Source: an uncultured Bacteroidales bacterium (GTDB taxonomy: Bacteria > Bacteroidota > Bacteroidia > Bacteroidales > Paludibacteraceae). From it: a DNA stretch of 64,000 nt. Positions 27,859-33,820 of the stretch are shown here, piece after piece. The notes beneath the pieces were generated by a model. It did not search any database, was not told the DNA's origin, and worked only from the letters and a program-made list of their open reading frames with translations. A program made the position numbers and the translations under genes. Position 1 is the first letter of the stretch, and every line of letters begins with the position of its first letter. The stretch lies in contig CACZEL010000011.1 in the NCBI GenBank assembly GCA_902780235.1, positions 62,001-126,000 on the forward strand, in the 5' to 3' direction.

Positions 27859-28721
27859 TATACTGTCCGTTGTTTATAGCCCGCAAGTCCTTGAGGACGA
27901 ATGAATAAAAATGCTAGAAGGAGAATAAAGGTGATGGCATTCTGCCAACTGGTGGAGAAATGAATCAATACAAGACTCTGTATCAAGCCAAGTGTCAATC
28001 CTCCTAATACACATGCTTCTATTTTGCCTGTACCGCCGATAATCATTGCTACAATGGCAGTGATCAATACATTCATGCCCATATTAACATCCATACCCAC
28101 CTCTACAACATTCAAGCAAGAAGCTGCGGCAATAAAAAAGCCTCCGAGCAAAAATGCAAACGCGCGGATTCTTCGACTGTTATAGCCCAAACCGGCAAAC
28201 AATAATTCATCCTCACTGATCGCTTTGATCTTAAGTCCCGTCTGGGAACGCAAAAAGAATACGATGAATCCTATGATCAATACTAAACTGCATCCTACTT
28301 GGATAAGCTGAGGCTGGGACAAGGAGAATAAACCCACGTCATAAACGGCGTTAAATGTAGATGATACCGATTTGGGTTCATTGCCAAAGAACAAGGCTAA
28401 GAGATTGACAATGATAGTCATCACACCAATAGATGATACCAATGCAATGTTGTTGGAAGCCTTTTTGCGTTTGAGAGGTTGATAAACGAGCAAATCGATG
28501 GAGTAATTCAGACCCATGGATAATAGTAGCGATATCCCTCCCGCGAGGCACAGGGGCATATAGCCGGAGAGCCACCAGAACATGTAGGCGGCAAAGACAT
28601 AGATGCCGGCGGCAGCGATATGAAACACCTTGGTCGTGTTATATACCAATGCAAAACCTATCGCTAAAAGCGAGTAGAGCAGACCGGTAATAAGACCATT
28701 TATGATGAATTGCAACAGCAT
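27858..28721 (-). CDS. livH: ABC importer permease, LivH type
   Basis: 287 residues, polytopic, beginning LQFIINGLITGLLYSLLAIGFALVYNTTKVFHIA, which is the recognisable LivH N-terminus in which the family's N-F-A motif is replaced by a V-F-H variant. The conserved loop (TGLKIKAISEDELLFAGLGYNSRRIRAFAF) and the end FIRPQGL are present. It is the first gene of a fourteen-gene minus-strand run ending at 12114, all with gaps below 20 bp or overlaps, behind the promoter at 28760-28790. Confidence 0.85.
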   Translation of the reverse strand: MLLQFIINGLITGLLYSLLAIGFALVYNTTKVFHIAAAGIYVFAAYMFWWLSGYMPLCLAGGISLLLSMGLNYSIDLLVYQPLKRKKASNNIALVSSIGVMTIIVNLLALFFGNEPKSVSSTFNAVYDVGLFSLSQPQLIQVGCSLVLIIGFIVFFLRSQTGLKIKAISEDELLFAGLGYNSRRIRAFAFLLGGFFIAAASCLNVVEVGMDVNMGMNVLITAIVAMIIGGTGKIEACVLGGLTLGLIQSLVLIHFSTSWQNAITFILLLAFLFIRPQGLAGYKQRTV

Positions 28722-28759
28722 TTTTAGACTCTCAAATTCCTCGGTTTTTCATTCAGCGT

Positions 28760-28790
28760 GCAAAATTACAACTTTTTTTCCAAATACGCA
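28760..28790 (-). promoter_or_regulatory. Promoter of the liv-kinase operon
   Basis: Minus strand TTG at 28790-28788 (TTGCGTATTTG), 20 bp spacer, TAATTTTG at 28767-28760. This is the only promoter of the shared type I can see before the run of genes 28721-12114. Confidence 0.8.
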
Positions 28791-28809
28791 AGCGCACGCG
28801 CATTTTTCT

Positions 28810-29259
28810 TCATTTTTCCTCCTTCTGATCCGGGTGGTCGTCCTTGTGTTCCTTCAGATGCTTGAAGCATATGTTGACGATCATGATAACGATCGTGCCA
28901 AGGATAGCCTCGGCGAACATGCCTGCGCCGCAGAGACAGCCCACAGCGGCCGCGCACCAGACGGTAGCCGCCGTTGTCAGACCCTTCACCGTGTCGCCGT
29001 TCTTGAAGATGATACCGGCGCCTAAGAAACCGATACCGGACACCACTTGCGCGATGATTCGGCTGTTGTCTCCGCCCACGATAGACGGCGACATCAGTAC
29101 GTACAACGCACTACCGATCGCGATGAGCGAGATCGTGCGAGTGCCGACCACCTTACCGTGCAACTCACGCTCTGCACCCAAGACATATCCTAATCCCGTG
29201 GCCAATAAGATCTTCGTGATGACCACCAACCATTCTGTCTGTAAAAACGATTCCCACAT
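28810..29259 (-). CDS. MgtC/SapB family membrane protein
   Basis: 149 residues with about four to five hydrophobic helices. The family signature is clear: GYVLGAERELHGKVVGTRTISLIAIGSALYV followed by QVVSGIGFLGAGIIF and GLTTAATVWCAAAVGC. MgtC proteins are inner-membrane proteins linked to Mg2+ limitation and F-ATPase control in other bacteria. The start was set at MWESFLQ (29259), because a longer frame to 29322 would begin upstream of the promoter at 29280-29310, which leaves a leader of about 14 nt. The lysine/aspartate-rich C-terminus is cytoplasmic. Confidence 0.85.
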   Translation of the reverse strand: MWESFLQTEWLVVITKILLATGLGYVLGAERELHGKVVGTRTISLIAIGSALYVLMSPSIVGGDNSRIIAQVVSGIGFLGAGIIFKNGDTVKGLTTAATVWCAAAVGCLCGAGMFAEAILGTIVIMIVNICFKHLKEHKDDHPDQKEEK

Positions 29260-29279
29260 GTGTTTCTCAATTTTGCGTG

Positions 29280-29310
29280 CAAAATTACACAAAAAATTTG
29301 ACATACGCAA
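29280..29310 (-). promoter_or_regulatory. Promoter of the MgtC-like gene
   Basis: Minus strand TTG at 29310-29308 (TTGCGTATGTC), 20 bp spacer, TAATTTTG at 29287-29280. It rules out the upstream start codon at 29322. Confidence 0.85.
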
Positions 29311-29348
29311 GCGCGTGCGCATTTTTCCGTAATTTTTTTCCTTTTCTC

Positions 29349-29379
29349 TTGCATATATCGCAAAATTGTCGTACCTTTG
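29349..29379 (+). promoter_or_regulatory. Promoter of the WG-repeat gene
   Basis: TTG at 29349-29351 (TTGCATATATC), 20 bp spacer, TACCTTTG at 29372-29379. The ATG follows 27 bp later at 29406. Confidence 0.85.
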
Positions 29380-29405
29380 CAGCGCAAATTTTAAATGTAT
29401 TGCCT

Positions 29406-30083
29406 ATGATCATTAAGTCAACGAATGATGACGAGATATATCTTTCCGATGAAGATGCTTTGGCCGGTTATAAGGATAAAAACGGGAAGCTCATTGTGCC
29501 TGCCAATACCTACGATACGATACAAGTCCGGAAGCATTGCATTATCGTTACCAAAGGAAAACACATGGATGAGTTATATGGCTTGCTGGATCCGGAAGGC
29601 AATGAGATCCTGCCGTGCATGTCGGAGTGTAACTACTATTTATGTGAGGGAGAGACGACGTGTATTTTGATGCAGCATGGTCAGGTGGGTGTTATCAATC
29701 TCGCCGGAGAAATCATTGTGCCTCTGATGTATGATTTTATTCATTGGAGGGAAGGTGATTTTGCGGAGGTCGAGAAAGATGGTTTCCGCGGATTGATGAC
29801 CAAGACCGGAGAGATTCGCATCCCTATCATTTTTGACAATGTGAATTGGGACGAGGGGGAGTATGTGAGTGTGGAGATGGACGGACGTTGCGGTATGATG
29901 AATACGAAGGGCGACGTGATCATTCCGCTTGTGTACGAAGAAATCTTTCATTTTGGCGAAGGATGGGGTAGGCCTATCCCCCATGACCATGCACTCGCAA
30001 AACGAAATGGCAAATGGGGTGAGATTAACCTTAAAAACGAAGTGATTGTCCCATTTGAGCACGATGACTGGCATTGGGACTGA
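29406..30083 (+). CDS. WG-repeat protein
   Basis: 225 residues with no signal peptide. Five or six short beta repeats of the WG type are visible, each with a Gly-containing turn and an I-V/I-P step: GYKDKNGKLIVPANTYD, YGLLDPEGNEILP, VGVINLAGEIIVPLMYD, RGLMTKTGEIRIPIIFD, CGMMNTKGDVIIPLVYE, WGEINLKNEVIVPFEHD. Such repeats form beta structures in proteins of unknown function that are common in Bacteroidota. The start was placed after the promoter; a longer frame begins upstream of it. Confidence 0.85.
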   Translation: MIIKSTNDDEIYLSDEDALAGYKDKNGKLIVPANTYDTIQVRKHCIIVTKGKHMDELYGLLDPEGNEILPCMSECNYYLCEGETTCILMQHGQVGVINLAGEIIVPLMYDFIHWREGDFAEVEKDGFRGLMTKTGEIRIPIIFDNVNWDEGEYVSVEMDGRCGMMNTKGDVIIPLVYEEIFHFGEGWGRPIPHDHALAKRNGKWGEINLKNEVIVPFEHDDWHWD

Positions 30084-30111
30084 TTTTTTTTGCATAAAAA
30101 ATCCATATTTC

Positions 30112-30142
30112 TTGCATAATTCAGAAAATTGTTGTAATTTTG
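30112..30142 (+). promoter_or_regulatory. Promoter of the structured leader / lipoprotein gene
   Basis: TTG at 30112-30114 (TTGCATAATTC), 20 bp spacer, TAATTTTG at 30135-30142. The next ATG of a convincing gene is 267 bp away. Confidence 0.85.
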
Positions 30143-30148
30143 CAGCGC

Positions 30149-30354
30149 AAAAAGAGCATTGCTGGTGCCGACAGCGTAAAAAAGCGGTGACATATTGAAT
30201 TTTCGCGTTTGCGATTTATTGGCACTCAAGAATGTAGGAAGTTTTAGAGATATACCAATAATAAGTCTGCAAGCGTCCATTTTGTGGACGCGACTTATCG
30301 GTATATGGGCAATTCCTACAGCCTTTGAGTGGATAAGGAGTGTCCATTTTTTTT
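30149..30354 (+). ncRNA. Candidate structured RNA (rod-like), unknown class
   Basis: Downstream of a good promoter, the region 30223-30331 folds into one long rod: CACTCAA/TTGAGTG, GTAGGAA/TTCCTAC (30234-30240 with 30313-30319), ATATACC/GGTATAT (30250-30256 with 30300-30306), ATAAGTC/GACTTAT (30261-30267 with 30292-30298) and GCGTCC/GGACGC (30273-30278 with 30286-30291) closed by loop ATTTTGT. An alternative base pairing GGCACTC with GAGTGTCC would be followed by a run of eight T (30347-30354), as in a terminator. It is either a free-standing RNA or the 5' leader of the lipoprotein gene at 30409. I cannot assign an RNA family. Confidence 0.5.
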
Positions 30355-30408
30355 GTGTATATACCAATCCCGGAAGGTGTAAGATGGGAATAAAAAACAA
30401 AAACACAG

Positions 30409-30786
30409 ATGAAAACAATTAAAATGCTGATGATGCTGGCAGTGCTTGCCGGCGCAATGGTAATGGTAGGTTGCTCGAAGAAAAATTCGGCTACTATTGA
30501 TGTGAAGGTGCTGAAAGCAGGTGTACCGCAGGCTAACGAGCGCGTGTACATGTTTAGAGGTAATCTGCAAGAGGCATTCTTGGAGCACCCGGTTCATGCA
30601 AGCAAGAACATCGCAACGGATGAGACCGGTGTAGCCAGTTTCGACATTAAATCGAACGATTTTGGCGCAGGCAATGACCAAGTTACCTTCGTTTTCGAGA
30701 CCTTTGACGAAGACGAGAACGTAACGGGTAAAGTAGCGGCATCGGTTCGTAAGGGTGATGCCAAGACGGTGACGATCAATCAATAA
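30409..30786 (+). CDS. Small lipoprotein with Ig-like domain
   Basis: 125 residues. Lipoprotein signal MLMMLAVLAGAMVMVGC with lipobox VGC (Cys near 22), then one beta-rich domain of about 100 residues: ATIDVKVLKAGVPQANERVYMF, TDETGVASFDI, DQVTFVFETF, GDAKTVTINQ. The pattern (VKV..G.P..N..V / T...G.A.FDI) resembles Ig-like or carboxypeptidase-regulatory-like folds in surface lipoproteins. It is a single gene with a long structured leader and its own terminator. Function unknown. Confidence 0.7.
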   Translation: MKTIKMLMMLAVLAGAMVMVGCSKKNSATIDVKVLKAGVPQANERVYMFRGNLQEAFLEHPVHASKNIATDETGVASFDIKSNDFGAGNDQVTFVFETFDEDENVTGKVAASVRKGDAKTVTINQ

Positions 30787-30805
30787 AAAACCGTTCTATC
30801 CGCTC

Positions 30806-30833
30806 AAACCGCCTGAAAAATGGCGGTTTTTTT
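30806..30833 (+). terminator. Rho-independent terminator of the lipoprotein gene
   Basis: Stem AAACCGCC (30806-30813) / GGCGGTTT (30822-30829), loop TGAAAAAT, followed by T residues. Confidence 0.9.
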
Positions 30834-30843
30834 ATGCTCAGTC

Positions 30844-30874
30844 TTGCGTATGTCGCAAAAAAGCAGTACTTTTG
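30844..30874 (+). promoter_or_regulatory. Promoter giving a nearly leaderless transcript
   Basis: TTG at 30844-30846 (TTGCGTATGTC), 20 bp spacer, TACTTTTG at 30867-30874. The start codon of the next gene is at 30883, so only a few bases of leader are expected. Confidence 0.85.
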
Positions 30875-30882
30875 CAGCCGCT

Positions 30883-31743
30883 ATGAATGAAGGAGTGAGA
30901 TATTACAAGGAGTTATGGTCGGATGAGAAGGTAACTCCGACGATGTTGATGTCGCTGGCTCAGCGTATTTATGAGAACCGAAAAAACGAACATGCGAATG
31001 CGTTGCAGTTGTTGGTAGAGAGTACGACACAGCCGGTGAAATGCACGATGGGAAACCATTTCATTATGTGCTTCTTTCTGCACAATGCGGAGCAGTATCG
31101 TCAGATCCTGCTGCAGGAGGTGCGTGAGGATTGTCAGGCGAGCGATTTTGAACATTTTCCGATGGCGTTACGTAACGGCTGTTTTGATATTTACCTGCAA
31201 TCCCGCGTACGTGATTGGCAAGAGAAGTCTGCGAAGCACCCCAAAGCGATACGTCCCTTTACAGAACTGGAGTGTTTCCGGTATCTTTTTACGTTTGAAG
31301 ATGAATGCCACAAGAAACTCCTTTCGGAAGCGCCCAATGACTTTATACGGCAGTTGATGGAATACTACATGCTGTATTTCTCTGTAGTCATAAAGGACAA
31401 GTATCCGAATGAGGAGAACTTAATTCTTTTGCGTAAGATACAGCAACAGACCGCGACCGCCCAAAGCATTCCGGCGCCGGAACAAGCGAAGGAATACTGC
31501 GAGTATATCAACCGCGAGAAACTGGCGGAGCAGCATATGTACACCCTGGACAAGTTTGAGGCGATGTTTGCGAAAGCGACGAAGGGCGAAGCGCCAGAAC
31601 TCGCAGCTTTTCTGAAGAAATACGAGAAGTTGGGAGTCCTTGAATTCAAGGGTCATAGCAAGCGGAGAATATACGATACGCTCCGTGCTCATTTTAAGGA
31701 AATGCGGGACTATACGTACCAAAATTTCACGATGGCTTATTAA
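30883..31743 (+). CDS. Unknown helical protein
   Basis: 286 residues, start MNEGVRYYKELW placed after the promoter; an upstream in-frame ATG at 30820 would precede it. No signal peptide or transmembrane segment. The composition is helical, with many aromatic and charged residues (FIMCFFLHNAEQYRQILLQEV, FRYLFTFEDECHKKLL) and an alternation of helix pairs reminiscent of TPR-like folds. A basic C-terminus includes GHSKRRIYDTLRAHF. I do not recognise the family. A single-gene transcription unit. Confidence 0.6.
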   Translation: MNEGVRYYKELWSDEKVTPTMLMSLAQRIYENRKNEHANALQLLVESTTQPVKCTMGNHFIMCFFLHNAEQYRQILLQEVREDCQASDFEHFPMALRNGCFDIYLQSRVRDWQEKSAKHPKAIRPFTELECFRYLFTFEDECHKKLLSEAPNDFIRQLMEYYMLYFSVVIKDKYPNEENLILLRKIQQQTATAQSIPAPEQAKEYCEYINREKLAEQHMYTLDKFEAMFAKATKGEAPELAAFLKKYEKLGVLEFKGHSKRRIYDTLRAHFKEMRDYTYQNFTMAY

Positions 31744-31790
31744 GTGATTTAATTCTGATTTGATTCTCATTTGATTGATGGCATGTTCTC

Positions 31791-31821
31791 TTGGACATGT
31801 CATTTTTTTGCTGTACTTTTG
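31791..31821 (+). promoter_or_regulatory. Promoter of the small-gene island, first
   Basis: TTG at 31791-31793 (TTGGACATGTC), 20 bp spacer, TACTTTTG at 31814-31821. The transcribed part begins GCAGCGTCTTTCGG, nearly identical to the segment after the promoter at 32927-32957. Confidence 0.85.
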
Positions 31822-31898
31822 CAGCGTCTTTCGGTTCGTATCTGCCTATGCACGGCGGATTAAAAAACAAAAGAAAGAACCAAAGAAAAATAAAAATG

Positions 31899-31943
31899 CC
31901 TGCCGCCATTTATATATAATAGTGCGCACTAAGGCGGCTGGCA
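31899..31943 (+). promoter_or_regulatory. Leader hairpin before the 31965 gene
   Basis: GCCTGCCGCC (31899-31908) pairs with GGCGGCTGGC (31934-31943) with a single T-T mismatch, around a 25-nt A+T-rich loop that contains AGTGCGCACT. It ends 21 bp before the start codon, so it may control translation. Confidence 0.6.
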
Positions 31944-31964
31944 GTTATTAAATTTATTTTAATT

Positions 31965-32312
31965 ATGGATAACGTACCTTTTGAACAACTATGGCAGCTT
32001 CTCGCACCCGAAGGAGAATTCTGCCGCAGACGCAAAGTCTGTCTCCAACGCTGGGAGTCTTTCTCTCCGCAAAGACAAAGGATGATCTACAGCATCCTCG
32101 TGACGAAATTGACCAACGGCGACTATGTCAGTCCAAACCCATATTTCGCCATCGATGACAACGACAAACCCGTCTTCCTTTCTGGCAATGAACAAGACCG
32201 GCTCCGGCAAACAGGCATTCCTCTCGTCATGGTCAAGTACCGCGAACGATTCCTTGTCTGCACACTCGAAACGATGAAGGCGTACCAACTCGTTTTCGTC
32301 AGATATGTTTAA
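31965..32312 (+). CDS. Small protein of unknown function
   Basis: 115 residues. Helical N-terminal half rich in Arg (CRRRKVCLQRWESFSPQRQRM), then a more beta-like half (YFAIDDNDKPVFLSGNEQD, GIPLVMVKYRERFLVCT). The latter resembles short globular proteins near integrated elements in Bacteroidota, but I cannot name a family. First gene of a run of small genes on the plus strand behind a hairpin leader. Confidence 0.55.
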   Translation: MDNVPFEQLWQLLAPEGEFCRRRKVCLQRWESFSPQRQRMIYSILVTKLTNGDYVSPNPYFAIDDNDKPVFLSGNEQDRLRQTGIPLVMVKYRERFLVCTLETMKAYQLVFVRYV

Positions 32313-32332
32313 CCCTCTAATTATTTATCATC

Positions 32333-32668
32333 ATGGCTAAATGCACGATCGACCCGCTGACCGGGCAAATCCTTACGATCTCTGGACAATTGGGAAACAC
32401 GCTCTTCAAAACCTATCGCAACGGTCAAGTGAGAGCCTATTTAACACCCAAAGGCGGATATCCACGTACCAAACCTGTTACCAAAGCGGAATTGCTTCAG
32501 CGTAAAATATTCTCCGTCATCGCTTCCGAAGTGGCGAGACGAATCAAAGCCGGCGATACAAGACCCAGAAAAGTCATTTGGGCGGAAGTAAAAACGGATA
32601 CTGAACGTATGCGGAACCTATGCGATGGCTATGCAATACCTATGCAACACGTGACTGTTTATGAATGA
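32333..32668 (+). CDS. Small basic protein of unknown function
   Basis: 111 residues, basic. The N-terminus DPLTGQILTISGQLGNTLFKTYRNGQVRAY follows a pattern (GxLGN...F...NGQ..R) that I associate with short Bacteroidota proteins of unknown function in mobile or phage-derived regions. The middle VTKAELLQRKIFSVIASEVARRI is helical. The stop codon overlaps the start of the next gene by 8 bp. Confidence 0.5.
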   Translation: MAKCTIDPLTGQILTISGQLGNTLFKTYRNGQVRAYLTPKGGYPRTKPVTKAELLQRKIFSVIASEVARRIKAGDTRPRKVIWAEVKTDTERMRNLCDGYAIPMQHVTVYE

Positions 32669-32906
32669 AGAAACGAAAATCCCGCTTACCGTCATTGCTC
32701 AAAGACTCAATGACGCGATGAATGCCGATGTGGGTTTGCACGGACTTGACACCCTCCTCTATGGCTGGATCAAAAGGGGAAACCTGAGCAATGCTACCCT
32801 CCGGGTCCGTAACCAACGTGACGGGTACAGATGGCTCTCTGTCCGTGAACTGAAATCGTTTTCTCACTATGCAGGCTACGATTTAACGCAAAACCGTAAC
32901 ATGTAA
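32661..32906 (+). CDS. Small protein, possible DNA-binding helix-turn-helix
   Basis: 81 residues. Two helices followed by WIKRGNLSNATLRVRNQRDGYRWLSVRELKSFSHYAGYDL; the arrangement recalls winged or MerR-like small DNA-binding folds, but no definite motif is seen. It overlaps the previous gene by 8 bp and is followed by the second island promoter. Confidence 0.45.
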   Translation: MNEETKIPLTVIAQRLNDAMNADVGLHGLDTLLYGWIKRGNLSNATLRVRNQRDGYRWLSVRELKSFSHYAGYDLTQNRNM

Positions 32907-32926
32907 CGCTTGCTAAAAACGATTTC

Positions 32927-32957
32927 TTGCATACCTCATCAAAAAGCAGTACTTTTG
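32927..32957 (+). promoter_or_regulatory. Promoter of the small-gene island, second
   Basis: TTG at 32927-32929 (TTGCATACCTC), 20 bp spacer, TACTTTTG at 32950-32957. The last two bases of the box are also the first of the inverted repeat at 32956. Confidence 0.85.
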
Positions 32958-33056
32958 CACCGTCTTTCGGAAAGATAAGATAATGAACCGCAGGGGCGTT
33001 TATCACTCATCCTCAGTCTCTACCGTTCAAAAAGGGATGTTCCGAAAGACGGTGCA
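32956..33056. repeat. 17-bp perfect inverted repeat, 67 bp apart, in the leader
   Basis: TGCACCGTCTTTCGGAA at 32956-32972 and its exact reverse complement at 33040-33056. In RNA it would form a very stable stem right at the 5' end. A second small hairpin CCGCCAA/TTGGCGG follows at 33071-33086, before the start codon at 33106. The left arm reaches into the promoter box. Confidence 0.9.
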
Positions 33057-33105
33057 CCTTATTTATGTATCCGCCAATTTTGGCGGATCCCAAAATCGAA
33101 CAATT

Positions 33106-33309
33106 ATGTCCAAACAACAAATCATTAAAATCATCATCTCGGTGCTCATTGCTGCGTTAACGGCACTCGGTGCGGCTTTCGGACTCTCGTCTTGTAACGT
33201 CACCCGAACCGTCACCACCAAGTCCGAGTACTGGCAACGCGGAGACACCTCTGCCATCATCCAGTCCAAAACCATCGAGTCCTATGACGCATCCAAGAAA
33301 GGTCTATAG
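33106..33309 (+). CDS. Smalltalk-like short membrane or lipoprotein
   Basis: 67 residues, MSKQQIIKIIISVLIAALTA then LGAAFGLSSC. One hydrophobic helix ends in a lipobox-like LSSC, and a short polar tail follows (NVTRTVTTKSEYW). It resembles the short smalltalk proteins of Bacteroidales, which are often 30-40 residues, but has a longer tail. The start was chosen after the inverted-repeat leader; a longer frame from 32983 would run through the hairpin. Confidence 0.55.
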   Translation: MSKQQIIKIIISVLIAALTALGAAFGLSSCNVTRTVTTKSEYWQRGDTSAIIQSKTIESYDASKKGL

Positions 33310-33330
33310 TTGACCAGAAGACCAGTCTAC

Positions 33331-33362
33331 TAACAATTTATCAGTTTAACAATTTAACATCT
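33331..33362. repeat. Octanucleotide array TAACAATT x4
   Basis: Units TAACAATT, TATCAGTT, TAACAATT, TAACATCT between two small genes. Confidence 0.7.
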
Positions 33363-33369
33363 AATTTCT

Positions 33370-33762
33370 ATGGCTAAAGCAAAAGTGGGCGCTGCCGGTA
33401 TAGAGTATATCCAAGGCGCCATGAAACGACCGAAAAAGGTCAATGGACACAACCACGGTAATTATCTGGTGATGACTCACCGCACGGCTCCGACCCAGAA
33501 CCCGAACTGTCAGGGTATTTATTCCTTTGATTCCGATCGTTATGATCGAACAGGCGAGCCGACCACCAAGGAGCTCCAGGTTCGTGCTCGTTTTGCTGCC
33601 GTTCGTGCGATGGTTGCCGAGCGTGCAGACGACCTGTCGCACATCTCGTCCGACCAGGCAGCCTTCATCGCGCAGAAGGACACTGCAGGCGGCAAGAAAA
33701 CCATGCGTGCCTACCTCTGGATGGTCTGCGGCGCAGAGTACGACGCCGAGCATCAAGGGTGA
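33370..33762 (+). CDS. Small protein of unknown function
   Basis: 130 residues. N-terminal basic segment (AGIEYIQGAMKRPKKVNGHNHGNY), central FDSDRYDRTGEPTTKELQVRARFAAV and an Ala/Asp-rich helical C-terminus. The central part parallels the 32333-32668 protein (basic strand, then a Thr-x-x-Glu-Leu helix with Arg and Phe), so they may be distant relatives. Last gene of the small-gene island; a hairpin terminator follows. No family assigned. Confidence 0.5.
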   Translation: MAKAKVGAAGIEYIQGAMKRPKKVNGHNHGNYLVMTHRTAPTQNPNCQGIYSFDSDRYDRTGEPTTKELQVRARFAAVRAMVAERADDLSHISSDQAAFIAQKDTAGGKKTMRAYLWMVCGAEYDAEHQG

Positions 33763-33767
33763 TGCTC

Positions 33768-33791
33768 GTTTGAGGGTTTGAAAGTTTGAAA
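33768..33791. repeat. Octanucleotide array GTTTGAGG/GTTTGAAA x3
   Basis: Units GTTTGAGG, GTTTGAAA, GTTTGAAA; the same family as at 3685-3767. Confidence 0.75.
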
Positions 33792-33820
33792 AATGCGACT
33801 CATTACGAGCCGCATTTTTA
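33790..33820. terminator. Hairpin terminator between convergent genes
   Basis: AAATGCGACTC / GAGCCGCATTT with loop ATTAC and a T-rich tail (TTATTTTT) on the plus strand; A residues on the other side make it usable in both directions. Confidence 0.8.

Noticed and set aside
12114-28790. Match of the operon to CBASS, Thoeris, Pycsar, Gabija, retron or toxin-antitoxin systems.
   Set aside because: None of their signature domains (CD-NTase, TIR, cyclase, reverse transcriptase, restriction nuclease) were seen.
29260-29322. Upstream start of the MgtC-like gene at 29322.
   Set aside because: It lies upstream of and across the promoter at 29280-29310.
30149-30354. Assignment of the rod-like RNA as 6S RNA.
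   Set aside because: The predicted 5' and 3' ends do not pair and no central bubble of the right place is seen.
32956-33056. Invertible phase-variable promoter.
   Set aside because: The promoter lies outside and only two bases inside the inverted repeat; the 67-bp interior has no second promoter, so inversion would not switch transcription. No recombinase gene is nearby.
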